The position numbers and the translations under genes are program-made. A stretch of DNA of 62,386 nt from an uncultured Hungatella sp. (GTDB lineage: Bacteria > Bacillota > Clostridia > Lachnospirales > Lachnospiraceae). Of this stretch, positions 50,241-59,441 are shown piece after piece (the first letter of the stretch is position 1; every line of letters starts with the position of its first letter). The stretch is taken from the NCBI GenBank assembly GCA_947089145.1, contig CAMUJH010000024.1:1-62386 (forward strand), read 5' to 3'. Below the pieces are notes generated by a model. The model made no database searches. It saw nothing but the letters and a program-made list of their open reading frames with translations, and had not been told where the DNA came from.

Positions 50241-51455
50241 ATGTCAAACAATTATCTGTTCAAAGACTCACTTCCTGTAGCCCCCTTAAAACTGGCCGCT
50301 TTAGAAGGATGCAAGGATTTTGCTTCCCTGGTCAATGACCATATTGTGTCATTCCGCAGACACGACCTGGAAGAATTGAAGCGCAGGAAGGCTGATTTGA
50401 ATTACCGCGGGTATGATGTAGACTCCTATCTTCTTAACATGAGCTGCCCCCGCTTCGGTTCCGGCGAGGCCAAGGCGGTTATGGGAGAATCCGTGCGCGG
50501 AACAGACATTTTCGCCATGGTCGATGTGACCAACCACAGCCTTACCTACAAGATGTTCGGGAATGTAAACCACATGTCGCCGGACGATCATTTCCAGGAT
50601 CTGAAACGCATCATCGGCGCAACCGCCGGCACTGCCCACCGGGTGAACGTGGTCATGCCTTTTCTGTACGAAAGCAGGCAGCACAAGAAAGCCCACCGGG
50701 AATCTTTAGACTGCGCCATGGCTTTAGAAGAGCTTGTGGCCATGGGAGCCAAAAACATTATTACCTTTGACGCCCACGATCCCAGAGTCCAGAACGCCAT
50801 TCCCCTTCACTGCTTTGACAACTTTATGCCCACTTACCAGTTTGTCAAGACTCTTTTCGGCCACACCAAAGACCTGCTGATTGACAAAGAGCATTTCATG
50901 GTCATCAGCCCAGACGAGGGCGCCATGAGCCGAGCCGTTTATCTGGCCAACAATTTAAGCGTTGACATGGGGATGTTCTATAAGCGCCGTGACTATTCCA
51001 GAATCGAAAACGGACGCAATCCCATTGTGGCCCATGAATTTTTAGGTTCCTCCGTGGAGGGCAAAACCGTGCTGATCATTGACGACATGATATCCTCCGG
51101 GGAGAGCATGCTGGATACCGCCAGGGAATTAAAGGATCGGAAGGCCGATAAAGTCATTATCTGCTGCACCTTCGGCCTGTTCACCAACGGCCTGGAAAAA
51201 TTTGACGAATTTTATGAGAAAGAGTATATTGACTCTGTGATCACCACCAATCTCATATACCAGACGCCGGAGCTTTTATCCCGCCCCTGGTACGCCGCTG
51301 CTGACTTAAGCAAATTCCTGGCAGCGATTATCAATGCCCTGAATCATGACGTCTCCATTGAAAGAAGCTTATCGCCCACTCAAAAGCTTCAGAAGCTGAT
51401 TCAGAGTTACCGCTCCGCAGAAAAAAAACTGAAAGACTGGGAGGAAGAAATGTGA
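50241..51455 (+). CDS. prs: Ribose-phosphate pyrophosphokinase (PRPP synthetase), long form
   Basis: A 404-residue protein of the PRPP synthetase family, which makes PRPP from ribose-5-P and ATP. TFDAHDPRVQNAIP and VLIIDDMISSGESMLDTA (PRPP-binding loop) are clear, and the N-terminal half shows LLNMSCPRFGSGEAK in place of the usual start. It is longer than the ~315-residue housekeeping enzyme and is a divergent form seen in Clostridia. GGAGG precedes the ATG. Strong promoter with flanking inverted repeats. Confidence 0.82.
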   Translation: MSNNYLFKDSLPVAPLKLAALEGCKDFASLVNDHIVSFRRHDLEELKRRKADLNYRGYDVDSYLLNMSCPRFGSGEAKAVMGESVRGTDIFAMVDVTNHSLTYKMFGNVNHMSPDDHFQDLKRIIGATAGTAHRVNVVMPFLYESRQHKKAHRESLDCAMALEELVAMGAKNIITFDAHDPRVQNAIPLHCFDNFMPTYQFVKTLFGHTKDLLIDKEHFMVISPDEGAMSRAVYLANNLSVDMGMFYKRRDYSRIENGRNPIVAHEFLGSSVEGKTVLIIDDMISSGESMLDTARELKDRKADKVIICCTFGLFTNGLEKFDEFYEKEYIDSVITTNLIYQTPELLSRPWYAAADLSKFLAAIINALNHDVSIERSLSPTQKLQKLIQSYRSAEKKLKDWEEEM

Positions 51456-51588
51456 CGCAGCAGATTAAGATCGGCTGCAGCCTGACGATATTCTAATATA
51501 TGTTTTCGTGTGCAATCCGCCAATCTGCTATTCTGCCCCAGGCGCAGGAGAGTTTCGGCAGTATGTGCATGTGGAAAGGGGAATTTAT

Positions 51589-52524
51589 ATGGGAATTATG
51601 ATGGTCACTTCTCTAAACTCCTATGCAAAAAATATGGAGATGAAAATGAGATGGCACCAAAGGCAGGAGGAAAACGATTACGCCCCGGATAACTCCGGCT
51701 CTGTTGATGAAACCTTCCAAAAGCAGGTGGATGAAATACGCTACCCCAAAGATGATCGCTCCTATACCATGGAAGCCGATATTGAAGCAAAACTCACTGC
51801 CGGAAAAAAACTTAACGGCCAGGAACTGCAGTATTTAAAAGCCCATGACCCTGCCGCCTTCCAGACAGCCAAGATCATTGAGCGGGAGCGGGCTTCCTTC
51901 GAAAAAGAACTGGAATCCTGTACCACCAAGGAGCAGGTGGAACAGCTGAAGAATGATCACATTGCAGCCGCCGTTAAACGGCTCAATGCCATCCGGGACA
52001 ATAAAAGCCTTTCCGCCGAGAAAAAGCGGGATCTGATCAGGATGGAGCACTACAGGGCCGCTTCCCTGGATGACGCCATGTACGAGTTCACCAAAAGCCC
52101 ATTCTACAAGAATCTTCCTGAGGAGGCAAAAGGCCAGGGGGATACGGAGGAAGACAAACAGGCCGGCCTGGGCCAAAGCCTCCAGTCCGTTGAAGCCAGC
52201 AGGGCCGGCCTGGACAAGATGGCTGAAGATGCCGCCCAATACGATCCGGCGCTTAGTGAGGCGGATATGGAGAAAAAGGCGCCCCTGCCGGCACAATCCC
52301 CAGAAGACGCCCAGGAAGAGAGGACTATTTTAAAAGCTGTTTTAGATGAGGAGGCCAGGTGGGCCAGAGAGGAAGAAGAAAACAGCACCAAGCCTCAAAA
52401 AGAGGATGGTGCCCATGCTTTAAATCTCCAGTTGACAAACCAGGCCAGAAATGCTTATCTTGCCGCTCAGTCCGATTCTGACTCTGTCCCTGCAGACACT
52501 TCCAGGATTGATATCAGAAGGTAA
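51589..52524 (+). CDS. Hypothetical coiled-coil-rich protein
   Basis: A 311-residue, charged, mostly helical protein with no recognised family. It starts MGIMMVTSLNSYAKNM after AAGGGG; an ATG at 51508 would add a poor 27-residue extension. Long Glu/Lys/Ala-rich stretches (residues ~60-160 and ~230-280) suggest coiled coils. No signal peptide. Similar proteins are common in Lachnospiraceae, where their role is unknown. It is convergent with pgeF. Confidence 0.6.
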   Translation: MGIMMVTSLNSYAKNMEMKMRWHQRQEENDYAPDNSGSVDETFQKQVDEIRYPKDDRSYTMEADIEAKLTAGKKLNGQELQYLKAHDPAAFQTAKIIERERASFEKELESCTTKEQVEQLKNDHIAAAVKRLNAIRDNKSLSAEKKRDLIRMEHYRAASLDDAMYEFTKSPFYKNLPEEAKGQGDTEEDKQAGLGQSLQSVEASRAGLDKMAEDAAQYDPALSEADMEKKAPLPAQSPEDAQEERTILKAVLDEEARWAREEEENSTKPQKEDGAHALNLQLTNQARNAYLAAQSDSDSVPADTSRIDIRR

Positions 52525-52543
52525 AACAGGATAAAATCAAATC

Positions 52544-53419
52544 TTATTTTTGCCGGGGCGGCTCTGCCAGGCATAAGAACGCCGCCAGATTCCCCCGCTC
52601 CTCCCCTGCAAACCGATGGGAAAACAGATGCTGGGGATTACATCTGGTACAGATATCCGTAATCTGGATATGCTCCGGCAAAACTCCTGCCTCTTTCAGG
52701 ACAATCTCATTGCTTTTCCACAGATCCAGCTGAAATTTTCCATTGTCCTTTTTATAAAACAGCGTTTCCCAGTGCTGCCTGTCAAACTCTTTTTGGAATT
52801 CCAGAGCCACTTCCTCCCCAACTTCAAAACAGTCCCGGCAAATGCTGGGGCCTACGCAGGCAAGCACGTCCCTTGGCCTGGTTCCAAAAGCCTCTCCCAT
52901 GGCATCCAAAGTCTTTTTTCCCATGCGCTTTACGGTTCCCCGCCACCCGGAATGGCTCAGTCCAATGGCCTTATGTATTGGGTCTAAAAAGAACAGAGGG
53001 ACACAGTCCGCAAAAAAGGTAACCAGGGTAATCCCCGGCACATCGGTGATCAGGCCGTCCACGTCCCGGTAATCCCGTTCTCTTACAAGCCCTTTCCCGG
53101 CATCTTCCTCAGTGACCTTTCTTACATTGACGGTGTGGGTCTGGTATGCCAGAACCATCCGCCCCATGTCCACATCCAGGGCCTCTGCCATGCGGCGGTA
53201 ATTTTCCCTTACATGGTCCGGGTTGTCTCCTCTGGTAAAGCTAAGGTTCATCCCGGCATACTTCCCCTGGCTGACCCCGCCGATTCTGGTCGCAAACCCG
53301 TGAGATACCAGGCCGTCCCTTTCCAGCAGGGGAAATGTCAGATAATGGACGCCGTTTTTTTCCACGTCTTTTACAACCGGGGCATTCTGCCCCCTTTTCC
53401 GAATCCAGTCTATTTTCAT
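52544..53419 (-). CDS. pgeF: Multicopper polyphenol oxidase-like / purine nucleoside phosphorylase PgeF
   Basis: A 291-residue YfiH/PgeF family protein. YQTHTVNV, FFADCVPLFF, LSHSGWRGT and GPSICRDCFEV carry the conserved His and Cys residues that bind a metal. Members cleave purine nucleosides or remove misplaced muropeptide amino acids, and older names call them laccases. GGGAG lies upstream of the ATG. Last gene of the ffh-led operon. Confidence 0.88.
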   Translation of the reverse strand: MKIDWIRKRGQNAPVVKDVEKNGVHYLTFPLLERDGLVSHGFATRIGGVSQGKYAGMNLSFTRGDNPDHVRENYRRMAEALDVDMGRMVLAYQTHTVNVRKVTEEDAGKGLVRERDYRDVDGLITDVPGITLVTFFADCVPLFFLDPIHKAIGLSHSGWRGTVKRMGKKTLDAMGEAFGTRPRDVLACVGPSICRDCFEVGEEVALEFQKEFDRQHWETLFYKKDNGKFQLDLWKSNEIVLKEAGVLPEHIQITDICTRCNPQHLFSHRFAGEERGNLAAFLCLAEPPRQK

Positions 53420-53455
53420 ATGCGGCTTCTCCCTCTTTCCCAGTGCACCCGGGAA

Positions 53456-54004
53456 CTATTCCATGTCTTCATTAAGTTTCACAAAATGGATATGGTCTTC
53501 CCAGACGCCGTTAATTTTCAGGTATTTTCTGGCGACTCCCTCCCTGACAAATCCGCATTTCTCAGCAACCCTGATGGAAGCTTTGTTTCTGGGCATAATA
53601 TTTCCCTCTATGCGGTGAAGCCCCAGGCTGGAAAATGCAAACATGACCACTTGGCTGACTGCCTCTGTCATAAGCCCCTGTCTCTGAAAATCCTCATCAA
53701 TCTGGCACCCAATAAAGCAGGAGCAAAAAGGCCCCATAACCACATTGCTTAACCCTACGAACCCGATAATCAGTTTTTCCTGCTCCTTCGGGGAAATGTA
53801 AAAGCGGTATCCTTTCTGTTCCTCCCACTCCTGCGCCTGGCGCAGCAGCGCATCACTCTGGAACGGAACCGTATAGTACTTCTCCTCCCTGACAGGCTCA
53901 AATTCCTCCATAAATTTCCTGTTCCTGCAAAAATATTCAGTAACCCGATCCGCATCCCCGCTGTCAGGCGACAGCAAGTACAGTCTGTCTGTTTCCAGTC
54001 TCAT
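53456..54004 (-). CDS. GNAT-family N-acetyltransferase (RimJ-like)
   Basis: A 182-residue GNAT protein. LIIGFVGLSNVVMG, IGCQIDEDFQRQGLMTEAVSQVVMFAF (acetyl-CoA-binding R/QxxGxx/A) and NKASIRVAEKCGFVREG are the usual motifs of the RimJ/RimL group, which acetylates amino groups of ribosomal proteins or small molecules. AGGAGG precedes the ATG. Confidence 0.85.
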   Translation of the reverse strand: MRLETDRLYLLSPDSGDADRVTEYFCRNRKFMEEFEPVREEKYYTVPFQSDALLRQAQEWEEQKGYRFYISPKEQEKLIIGFVGLSNVVMGPFCSCFIGCQIDEDFQRQGLMTEAVSQVVMFAFSSLGLHRIEGNIMPRNKASIRVAEKCGFVREGVARKYLKINGVWEDHIHFVKLNEDME

Positions 54005-54021
54005 GGCCTTCCTCCTTCTAT

Positions 54022-54375
54022 TTAAAATGCATCCCTGAAAAGCGAAATATCATCGCCTGCAATGCTGACCACATCAAATCTGCAGGGAGTCTCCTCACCA
54101 TATCCGTGGCGGTACAGGTAATAGGACGCCGTATGACGGATTCTCTGCTGCTTCTGCCTGGAAACCGCCTCCTCAGGATATCCGCTTTTTAAATTCTTCC
54201 GGTATTTTACCTCCACAAAGGCCAGATACCTTCCCTCCATGGCAATGATGTCGATCTCTCCAAGGCGGTCCCTGTAATTCCTTTCCAAGATCTCGTATCC
54301 CTGACGTTTCAAATAGGCTGCTGCCAATTCCTCGTAATGGCTGCCTGTCTTTCGCTTATTCTGAGGCTGAGGCAC
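54022..54375 (-). CDS. YraN/UPF0102 endonuclease-like protein
   Basis: A 117-residue protein with a PD-(D/E)XK-like pattern: GEIDIIAMEG, then FVEVKYRK. It belongs to the UPF0102 (YraN) family found next to rnhB. The start is GTG with GGAG 7 bp upstream and overlaps rnhB by 20 bp. Its role is not settled; a Holliday-junction resolvase-like fold is proposed for the family. Confidence 0.85.
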   Translation of the reverse strand: MPQPQNKRKTGSHYEELAAAYLKRQGYEILERNYRDRLGEIDIIAMEGRYLAFVEVKYRKNLKSGYPEEAVSRQKQQRIRHTASYYLYRHGYGEETPCRFDVVSIAGDDISLFRDAF

Positions 54376-55033
54376 CTTTCTTCTCCTCCAGATGAAAATT
54401 TTTCAAAAATGTCCGCCTGTGAATAGGACATGGCCCATATTCATGGAGGGCGGCTATATGGGCGGCCGTTCCGTACCCCTTGTGTTTTCCGAATCCGTAC
54501 TGGGGGTACATTCCGTCATATTCCGCCATCATCCGATCCCTGGTCACCTTGGCAAGAATGCTGGCAGCGGCAATGGACACGCTTTTTGCATCCCCCTTCA
54601 CGATAGGCACCTGTTTTCTATCAATGCCGGGAATAACCACTGCATCATTGAGAAAAATATCCGGCACAATCCCCAGTTTATCCGCTGCCTGCCTCATGGC
54701 CTCGTAGGTAGCCTGCAGAATATTAATCTCGTCAATACGCCCCGGCGATGCCATGCCCACTCCGTAGGCTGCGGCCTTCTCCAGGATCTCCTCATAAAGC
54801 ATTTCCCTTTTCTTTTCGGAAAGCTTTTTGGAATCATTCAGGTATAAGATGCGGCAGTCTTTTGGAAGAACCACTGCGGCGGCCACCACCGGCCCTGCAA
54901 GAGGCCCTCTTCCTGCCTCGTCTATGCCGCAGATACAAGAAAACCCGTCATAGGCCCGCTCATACTCTCTCATCGCCTCCAGACGGGCCAGTTCCCTTTC
55001 CAGCTTTTCCCCTGTTAAAGGCTTTATCCCCAT
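54356..55033 (-). CDS. rnhB: Ribonuclease HII
   Basis: A 225-residue RNase HII. GIDEAGRGPLAGPVVAAAVVL carries the first catalytic Asp-Glu pair, and SIAAASILAKVTRDRMM and YGFGKHKGYGTAAH are further hallmarks. It removes ribonucleotides from RNA-DNA hybrids. The ATG at 55033 follows AGGAGG. Conserved position between rbgA and yraN. Confidence 0.96.
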   Translation of the reverse strand: MGIKPLTGEKLERELARLEAMREYERAYDGFSCICGIDEAGRGPLAGPVVAAAVVLPKDCRILYLNDSKKLSEKKREMLYEEILEKAAAYGVGMASPGRIDEINILQATYEAMRQAADKLGIVPDIFLNDAVVIPGIDRKQVPIVKGDAKSVSIAAASILAKVTRDRMMAEYDGMYPQYGFGKHKGYGTAAHIAALHEYGPCPIHRRTFLKNFHLEEKKGASASE

Positions 55034-55121
55034 GCAAATCCTCCTGCTCTTCCCTGTACATATGTGCTGCTGTTTCATCTGGTTACGTGTTTCCTGTTTT
55101 ATACTATTATGATGGTTATCA

Positions 55122-56024
55122 TCATATCCCCGGCAGTTGCGCCGGCGGAAATTCCAGGGTAATCCTTCCCAGTTTTCCGCTTCTGAAATCGTCCAGCATA
55201 AGATCTGCCGCTTTTTTCCAGTCGTACTGGCCGCCTTTCATCAGGCACCCCCGCACCTTTGCCACCTCTTCCAGGATTCTGGCGGCCTCCTGCGGTGAAG
55301 CTTTTATGCTGTCCCGCTCTTCGCCCCCTCCAGTTCCCGCATCCACTCCGTACCGCTCTTTCAGAACATCCGGATACCTGGTTTCCAACAGCCCGATAAG
55401 TTCCAGGGCCAGCTGCTGCCTGTCCAGTATCTGGTCATTAATGGAACCGATAAGCGCCAGGTGCACGCCTACTTCCTGGCTCTCAAACCTGGGCCACAGT
55501 ATCCCCGGGGTATCCAGAAGCTCCAGGCTTTTGTTCAGGCGTATCCACTGATTTCCCTTGGTAACTCCCGGCTTATTCCCGGTCTTTGCACATGCCTTGC
55601 CGGCGTAGGAATTAATAAACGTAGATTTCCCCACATTGGGAATCCCCACCACCATGGCCCGCACCGGCCGGTTCACAATCCCTCTCTTTCTGTCCCGCTC
55701 TATCTTCTCCTTGCATGCCTCCAAAACGGCAGCCTGAATCTGCTTTAATCCCGCCCTGCTTCTGGAATCCAGATCTACCGCCTCCATGCCCTGGTTCTTA
55801 AGCCATCTGATCCAGGCTTCATTGCCACCCGGGCTGGCCAGATCCGCCTTGTTGAGGAGAACCAGCCTGGCCTTCTGCCTTCCCAGCTCATCAATGTCCG
55901 GATTTCTGCTGGAAACGGGCACCCTGGCATCCACCAGCTCGATAATCAGGTCGATCAGCTTCATATCTTCTTTCATAGCACGCCTGGCCTTGGTCATATG
56001 GCCGGGATACCACTGTATATTCAT
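55122..56024 (-). CDS. rbgA: Ribosome biogenesis GTPase RbgA (YlqF)
   Basis: A 300-residue circularly permuted GTPase. Motif order NKAD (G4), then GIPNVGKSTFIN (G1), then DTPGI (G3), as expected for YlqF. It starts MNIQWYPGHMTKA and contributes to late 50S assembly. The ATG at 56024 follows ACAGGAG. Direct neighbour of lepB and rnhB. Confidence 0.96.
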   Translation of the reverse strand: MNIQWYPGHMTKARRAMKEDMKLIDLIIELVDARVPVSSRNPDIDELGRQKARLVLLNKADLASPGGNEAWIRWLKNQGMEAVDLDSRSRAGLKQIQAAVLEACKEKIERDRKRGIVNRPVRAMVVGIPNVGKSTFINSYAGKACAKTGNKPGVTKGNQWIRLNKSLELLDTPGILWPRFESQEVGVHLALIGSINDQILDRQQLALELIGLLETRYPDVLKERYGVDAGTGGGEERDSIKASPQEAARILEEVAKVRGCLMKGGQYDWKKAADLMLDDFRSGKLGRITLEFPPAQLPGI

Positions 56025-56044
56025 AAAAATGCTCCTGTTCTGTC

Positions 56045-56590
56045 CTATTCTATTAATCCTATATCTAAAAGCGGCATCAAGCGCAGCCATATTCTTCCCT
56101 GAATCTGATTTCTTTTAACATTTCCGATATTTGCAAAACGGCTGTCCTCGCTTCCTTCCCTGTTGTCGCCCAAAAGGAAATACTCATCCTCCCCAAGGGT
56201 AACCGGATTCTCCGCAAGCCCTGGAAGAACCGCCGTATCCAGCCCTTCTTCCGCTTCCAGCTTCTCTCCGTCTATATACACAATGCTGTCTATGATCTGG
56301 ACCACCTCCCCTGGCAGCCCAATCACCCTCTTTATATTAGACTTATGGTCCTCTCTCTCAAATACAACCACGTCGAATCGCCCAGGCTTTCCAAAATCAT
56401 AAGCAAGCCTGTCCATCAAAACCACATCCTCGCCCTGAAGCAAAGGCGCCATAGACTGTCCTGCAACCTTTATCTGGGTGCCGAATCCGTATGCCACAAA
56501 CCAGGCCAGGGAGATAACCACCACAATATCCACTATCCACTTAATCGCCCTTCTCAAAGGGGTTGTCTCTTCCACCTGATAAAATTCCAA
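56045..56590 (-). CDS. lepB: Signal peptidase I
   Basis: A 181-residue type I signal peptidase with one N-terminal membrane segment (residues ~17-36). The catalytic Ser is S46 in AGQSMAPLL and the general-base Lys is K87 in NIKRVIGLPG; YFLLGDNRE is the third conserved block. It cleaves signal peptides of exported proteins. The start is TTG with AGGTG 5 bp upstream. Confidence 0.96.
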   Translation of the reverse strand: MEFYQVEETTPLRRAIKWIVDIVVVISLAWFVAYGFGTQIKVAGQSMAPLLQGEDVVLMDRLAYDFGKPGRFDVVVFEREDHKSNIKRVIGLPGEVVQIIDSIVYIDGEKLEAEEGLDTAVLPGLAENPVTLGEDEYFLLGDNREGSEDSRFANIGNVKRNQIQGRIWLRLMPLLDIGLIE

Positions 56591-56645
56591 ACTTACACCT
56601 GCCTGTCATAGAACCCCAGCCATTCTTTCAGAGCAGCTTCGTCTG

Positions 56646-56679
56646 AAAAGAAAAGGACAATAAATATGCTTTATTGTCC
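56646..56679 (-). terminator. Rho-independent terminator after rplS
   Basis: GGACAATAAA (56655-56664) and TTTATTGTCC (56670-56679) form a perfect 10-bp stem with a 5-nt loop; on the minus strand TTTTCTTTTC follows. Confidence 0.85.
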
Positions 56680-56700
56680 CTGGGCTGCATCTGAAATAAA

Positions 56701-57048
56701 TTACTTTACCAACTCTTTTACCTTGGCTGCTTTTCCTACTCTGTCTCTTAAGTAGTACAGTTTCGCTCTTCTTACCTTGCCTCTTCTCACTACCTGAATG
56801 TCATCAACAAACGGGGAGTGTACCGGCCATGTCTTCTCAACGCCGATTCCGTTGGAATTCTTCCTTACGGTAAAGGTTTCTCTTGCGCCGCCGTTCTGTC
56901 TCTTGATCACCGTACCCTCAAAAACCTGAATTCTCTCGCGGTTGCCCTCTTTGATCTTGTTGAATACCTTTACAGTGTCGCCTACATGGAACTCCGGCAC
57001 AGATGCCTTCAGCTGAGTTGCTTCGATGCTTTTAATAATCTCGTTCAC
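56701..57048 (-). CDS. rplS: 50S ribosomal protein L19
   Basis: A 115-residue L19 ([44 protein letters not shown]). It sits at the 30S-50S interface. Start is GTG with AGGAGG 7 bp upstream. A terminator follows, so lepB and the genes beyond may have their own promoter or depend on read-through. Confidence 0.97.
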   Translation of the reverse strand: MNEIIKSIEATQLKASVPEFHVGDTVKVFNKIKEGNRERIQVFEGTVIKRQNGGARETFTVRKNSNGIGVEKTWPVHSPFVDDIQVVRRGKVRRAKLYYLRDRVGKAAKVKELVK

Positions 57049-57132
57049 TTTGGAACCTCCTTAAAATATGTTTGATGTTCTTAATACCCGCATTTCGGTA
57101 GCAGAGGACCATCTCTTATTTCAAAAACCAAT

Positions 57133-57903
57133 TTATTCTACCATACTATTTTCAGGCGCGCAAGCACTTTCTCGGGAAATTAAAAGCCGTTCCAAATACT
57201 CCCTCTCTTTTTTTGTCAGGTTTGCATCCTTTAAAAGATCCGGCCTTCTCTCCAGAGTCCTCTTTATGGACTCCTGCCGCCTCCAGGTTTCAATATTCTT
57301 GTGATGGCCTGACAAAAGAACCTCCGGAACCCGCATTCCTTCATAGACTTCCGGTCTGGTATACTGAGGGTATTCCAGGAGATTGTCATGAAACGACTCG
57401 ATCTCAGCAGACTCGTCATTATTCAGAACCCCGGGAACCAGCCTGGCAATACAGTCAACCATCACCATGGCAGGCAGTTCCCCGCCAGTCAGCACATAGT
57501 CTCCTATGGACAGATAATCCGTCACAATCAGGGAAAGGGCCCTCTCGTCAATGCCTTCATAGTGGCCGCACAGAAACACCAGATCTTCTTCCATGGCCAG
57601 CTCCCGGGCTATGGACTGGTTAAATACTTTTCCCTGGGGCGTCATGTACAGCACCCTGGGACGTTTCCCCAGATCTCTGCACAATGCCTCATAGCAGCCG
57701 CACACCGGCCCGGGCTGCATCACCATTCCGGCGCCGCCGCCGTAAGGCGCATCATCTACATGCCGGTGCTTATCCGCAGAGTAATCCCGTATATTAACGG
57801 CATGGATGTTTATAAGTCCCTTCTCCGCCGCTCTCCCTATGATGCTGGTATTCAGCCCCTGAAGCACCATTTCAGGAAACAGAGTAAGAATGTGGTAATT
57901 CAT
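57133..57903 (-). CDS. trmD: tRNA (guanine-N1)-methyltransferase TrmD
   Basis: A 256-residue SPOUT-class methyltransferase that modifies G37 of tRNA. DDAPYGGGAGMVMQPGP, YMTPQGKVF and LCGHYEGIDER, SIGDYVLTGGELPAMVM are its conserved blocks. The family's knot sits in the last of these. AAAGGAC precedes the ATG. Confidence 0.97.
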   Translation of the reverse strand: MNYHILTLFPEMVLQGLNTSIIGRAAEKGLINIHAVNIRDYSADKHRHVDDAPYGGGAGMVMQPGPVCGCYEALCRDLGKRPRVLYMTPQGKVFNQSIARELAMEEDLVFLCGHYEGIDERALSLIVTDYLSIGDYVLTGGELPAMVMVDCIARLVPGVLNNDESAEIESFHDNLLEYPQYTRPEVYEGMRVPEVLLSGHHKNIETWRRQESIKRTLERRPDLLKDANLTKKEREYLERLLISRESACAPENSMVE

Positions 57904-58022
57904 GGTCTGTCCTTTCCGCAGCCTGTTCCCCTGTTAAGGCCGCATCTGTCTCTGCCAGTACGAGTGCTGGCAGTCCGCCCGGCTGCATGCTGAAAAATAA
58001 CTCCTGCCCGCCGAAAAAAGTT

Positions 58023-58535
58023 CTACAAGTCAAGCAGCCCCTCTAAAACATGGGCCAGGACTTTCCCGTTTTCCAGATCCACATTTAATATGCACTGCTT
58101 AATGGCCGGCAAAAGCACCTTCCTCCCGTTTTCCATGGTCACCTCATACACATCATTGGCCCCTGTCTGGATCACGTCGGTCAGGGTTCCCAGATGCTCC
58201 CCCTGGTCTGTCTCGACACTCAGCCCAATAAGATCTACAATAAAATTTTCATCAGGCCCCAGCTTTACAGCCTTGTCCCTGGTAACAAGAAGATCCTTTC
58301 CCTTGTAGATCTCAATGTCATCTATGGTATCATAGCCTTTAAATTTCAGGATAACCATATTTTTAAAGAACTTAACCTGGGCAATCTCCATAGTCTTAAG
58401 CTCTCTCCCTGTATCCAAAAGCACTTCTTTCAATTTCTTAAACCGTGCGGCATCATCTGTAGTGGGAAACACCTTTACCTCCCCACGGACTCCATGGGTG
58501 GAGGTGATGACGCCTACCCTCAACGTGTCTTCCAT
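58023..58535 (-). CDS. rimM: 16S rRNA processing protein RimM
   Basis: A 170-residue RimM with the N-terminal GVITSTHGVRGEVKVFPTTDD motif and a PRC-barrel-type C-terminus (ENFIVDLIGLSVET). It assists 30S maturation and binds S19. AAAGGGAAG precedes the ATG. Upstream of trmD as usual. Confidence 0.95.
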   Translation of the reverse strand: MEDTLRVGVITSTHGVRGEVKVFPTTDDAARFKKLKEVLLDTGRELKTMEIAQVKFFKNMVILKFKGYDTIDDIEIYKGKDLLVTRDKAVKLGPDENFIVDLIGLSVETDQGEHLGTLTDVIQTGANDVYEVTMENGRKVLLPAIKQCILNVDLENGKVLAHVLEGLLDL

Positions 58536-58733
58536 TTACGTCTTCCCTTTTCCAATAATGTACTCTCGGAGTCTCTCTGTACCTGATTTTGTGAGATGAT
58601 TTTTTTGTCAGATATGCATAAATCTATGAGGCGCACGTGGAACGTACGTTGATTAAATTTAGGTGCATATGACGGAAAATCAGCGGCAAAGGCAGGTGCA
58701 GGAGAGATTCCGAGAGTACATAATACTGATAGT

Positions 58734-58778
58734 GAGAAATAAGACCGTCTTCCCATAAGGGCGGCGGTCTTATTTCTC
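58734..58778 (-). terminator. Terminator-like stem directly after khpA
   Basis: GAGAAATAAGACCG (58734-58747) and CGGTCTTATTTCTC (58765-58778) form a perfect 14-bp stem that abuts the khpA stop. The T-rich side arm (CTTATTTCTC on the minus strand) suggests partial termination before rimM. The 200 bp between here and rimM hold no gene that I can support. Confidence 0.7.
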
Positions 58779-59006
58779 CTATTGGATCTCTACAACTACT
58801 TTTTTCTCTTCCTTCGAGGCTGCTGCCTTGACAACAGAACGAATAGCTTTGGCGATTCTGCCCTGTTTTCCAATAACCTTCCCCATGTCGGAGGGGGCCA
58901 CTTTCAGTTCCAGAATGGTCTCGCCGTTTTTCTCCGTCTCCGTCACGGTAACTTCTTCGGGATGTTCCACAAGGGCTTTTGCCATTACCTCAACTAATTC
59001 TTTCAT
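58779..59006 (-). CDS. khpA: KH-domain RNA-binding protein KhpA
   Basis: A 75-residue single KH domain (VAPSDMGKVIGKQGRIAKAIRSVVKAAA, with the GKxG loop). It binds RNA and works with KhpB in Gram-positives. The ATG at 59006 has AGGTG 6 bp upstream; an in-frame GTG at 59015 is possible. Between rpsP and rimM as usual. Confidence 0.93.
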   Translation of the reverse strand: MKELVEVMAKALVEHPEEVTVTETEKNGETILELKVAPSDMGKVIGKQGRIAKAIRSVVKAAASKEEKKVVVEIQ

Positions 59007-59021
59007 ATCCCTCACCTCAGG

Positions 59022-59264
59022 TTACTGGATACCAGCAATCTTCAAAAGCTTTCCAACAGTCTCAGTAGGCTGTGCGCCTGTGGACAGCCACTTTTTCGCT
59101 TTCTCCTCGTTGAACTTAATAACGCTGGGTTCCTGGTTGGGATCGTAGTAACCAACCTCTTCAATGAACTTGCCGTCTCTGGGAGATCTGGAATCTGCAA
59201 CAACAACTCTATAGAAAGGTGCTTTCTTATGTCCCATTCTTCTTAATCTCATCTTTACTGCCAT
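59022..59264 (-). CDS. rpsP: 30S ribosomal protein S16
   Basis: An 80-residue S16 ([42 protein letters not shown]). Start supported by GAGGAGGTG. Follows ffh by 177 bp. Confidence 0.97.
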   Translation of the reverse strand: MAVKMRLRRMGHKKAPFYRVVVADSRSPRDGKFIEEVGYYDPNQEPSVIKFNEEKAKKWLSTGAQPTETVGKLLKIAGIQ

Positions 59265-59441
59265 GTCTTTCTCACCTCCTCATACCATGGTATATCTGCT
59301 GCTTCTTTATAGACAAAAGCAAAAGTCCCCTGTTTTTGTCCGCCGGATGTCAGTGAACAAAAAACTGCAAAATGCGTCGTGTATCCATGCCTCGGAAACA
59401 TGTTTCAAACACGCTCTGGTTCCCTGCTTTGCTAACAAATC

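Noticed and set aside
58520-58756. 78-codon frame with a signal-peptide-like start before rimM
   Set aside because: It begins within the terminator stem after khpA and overlaps the rimM start; no ribosome binding site.
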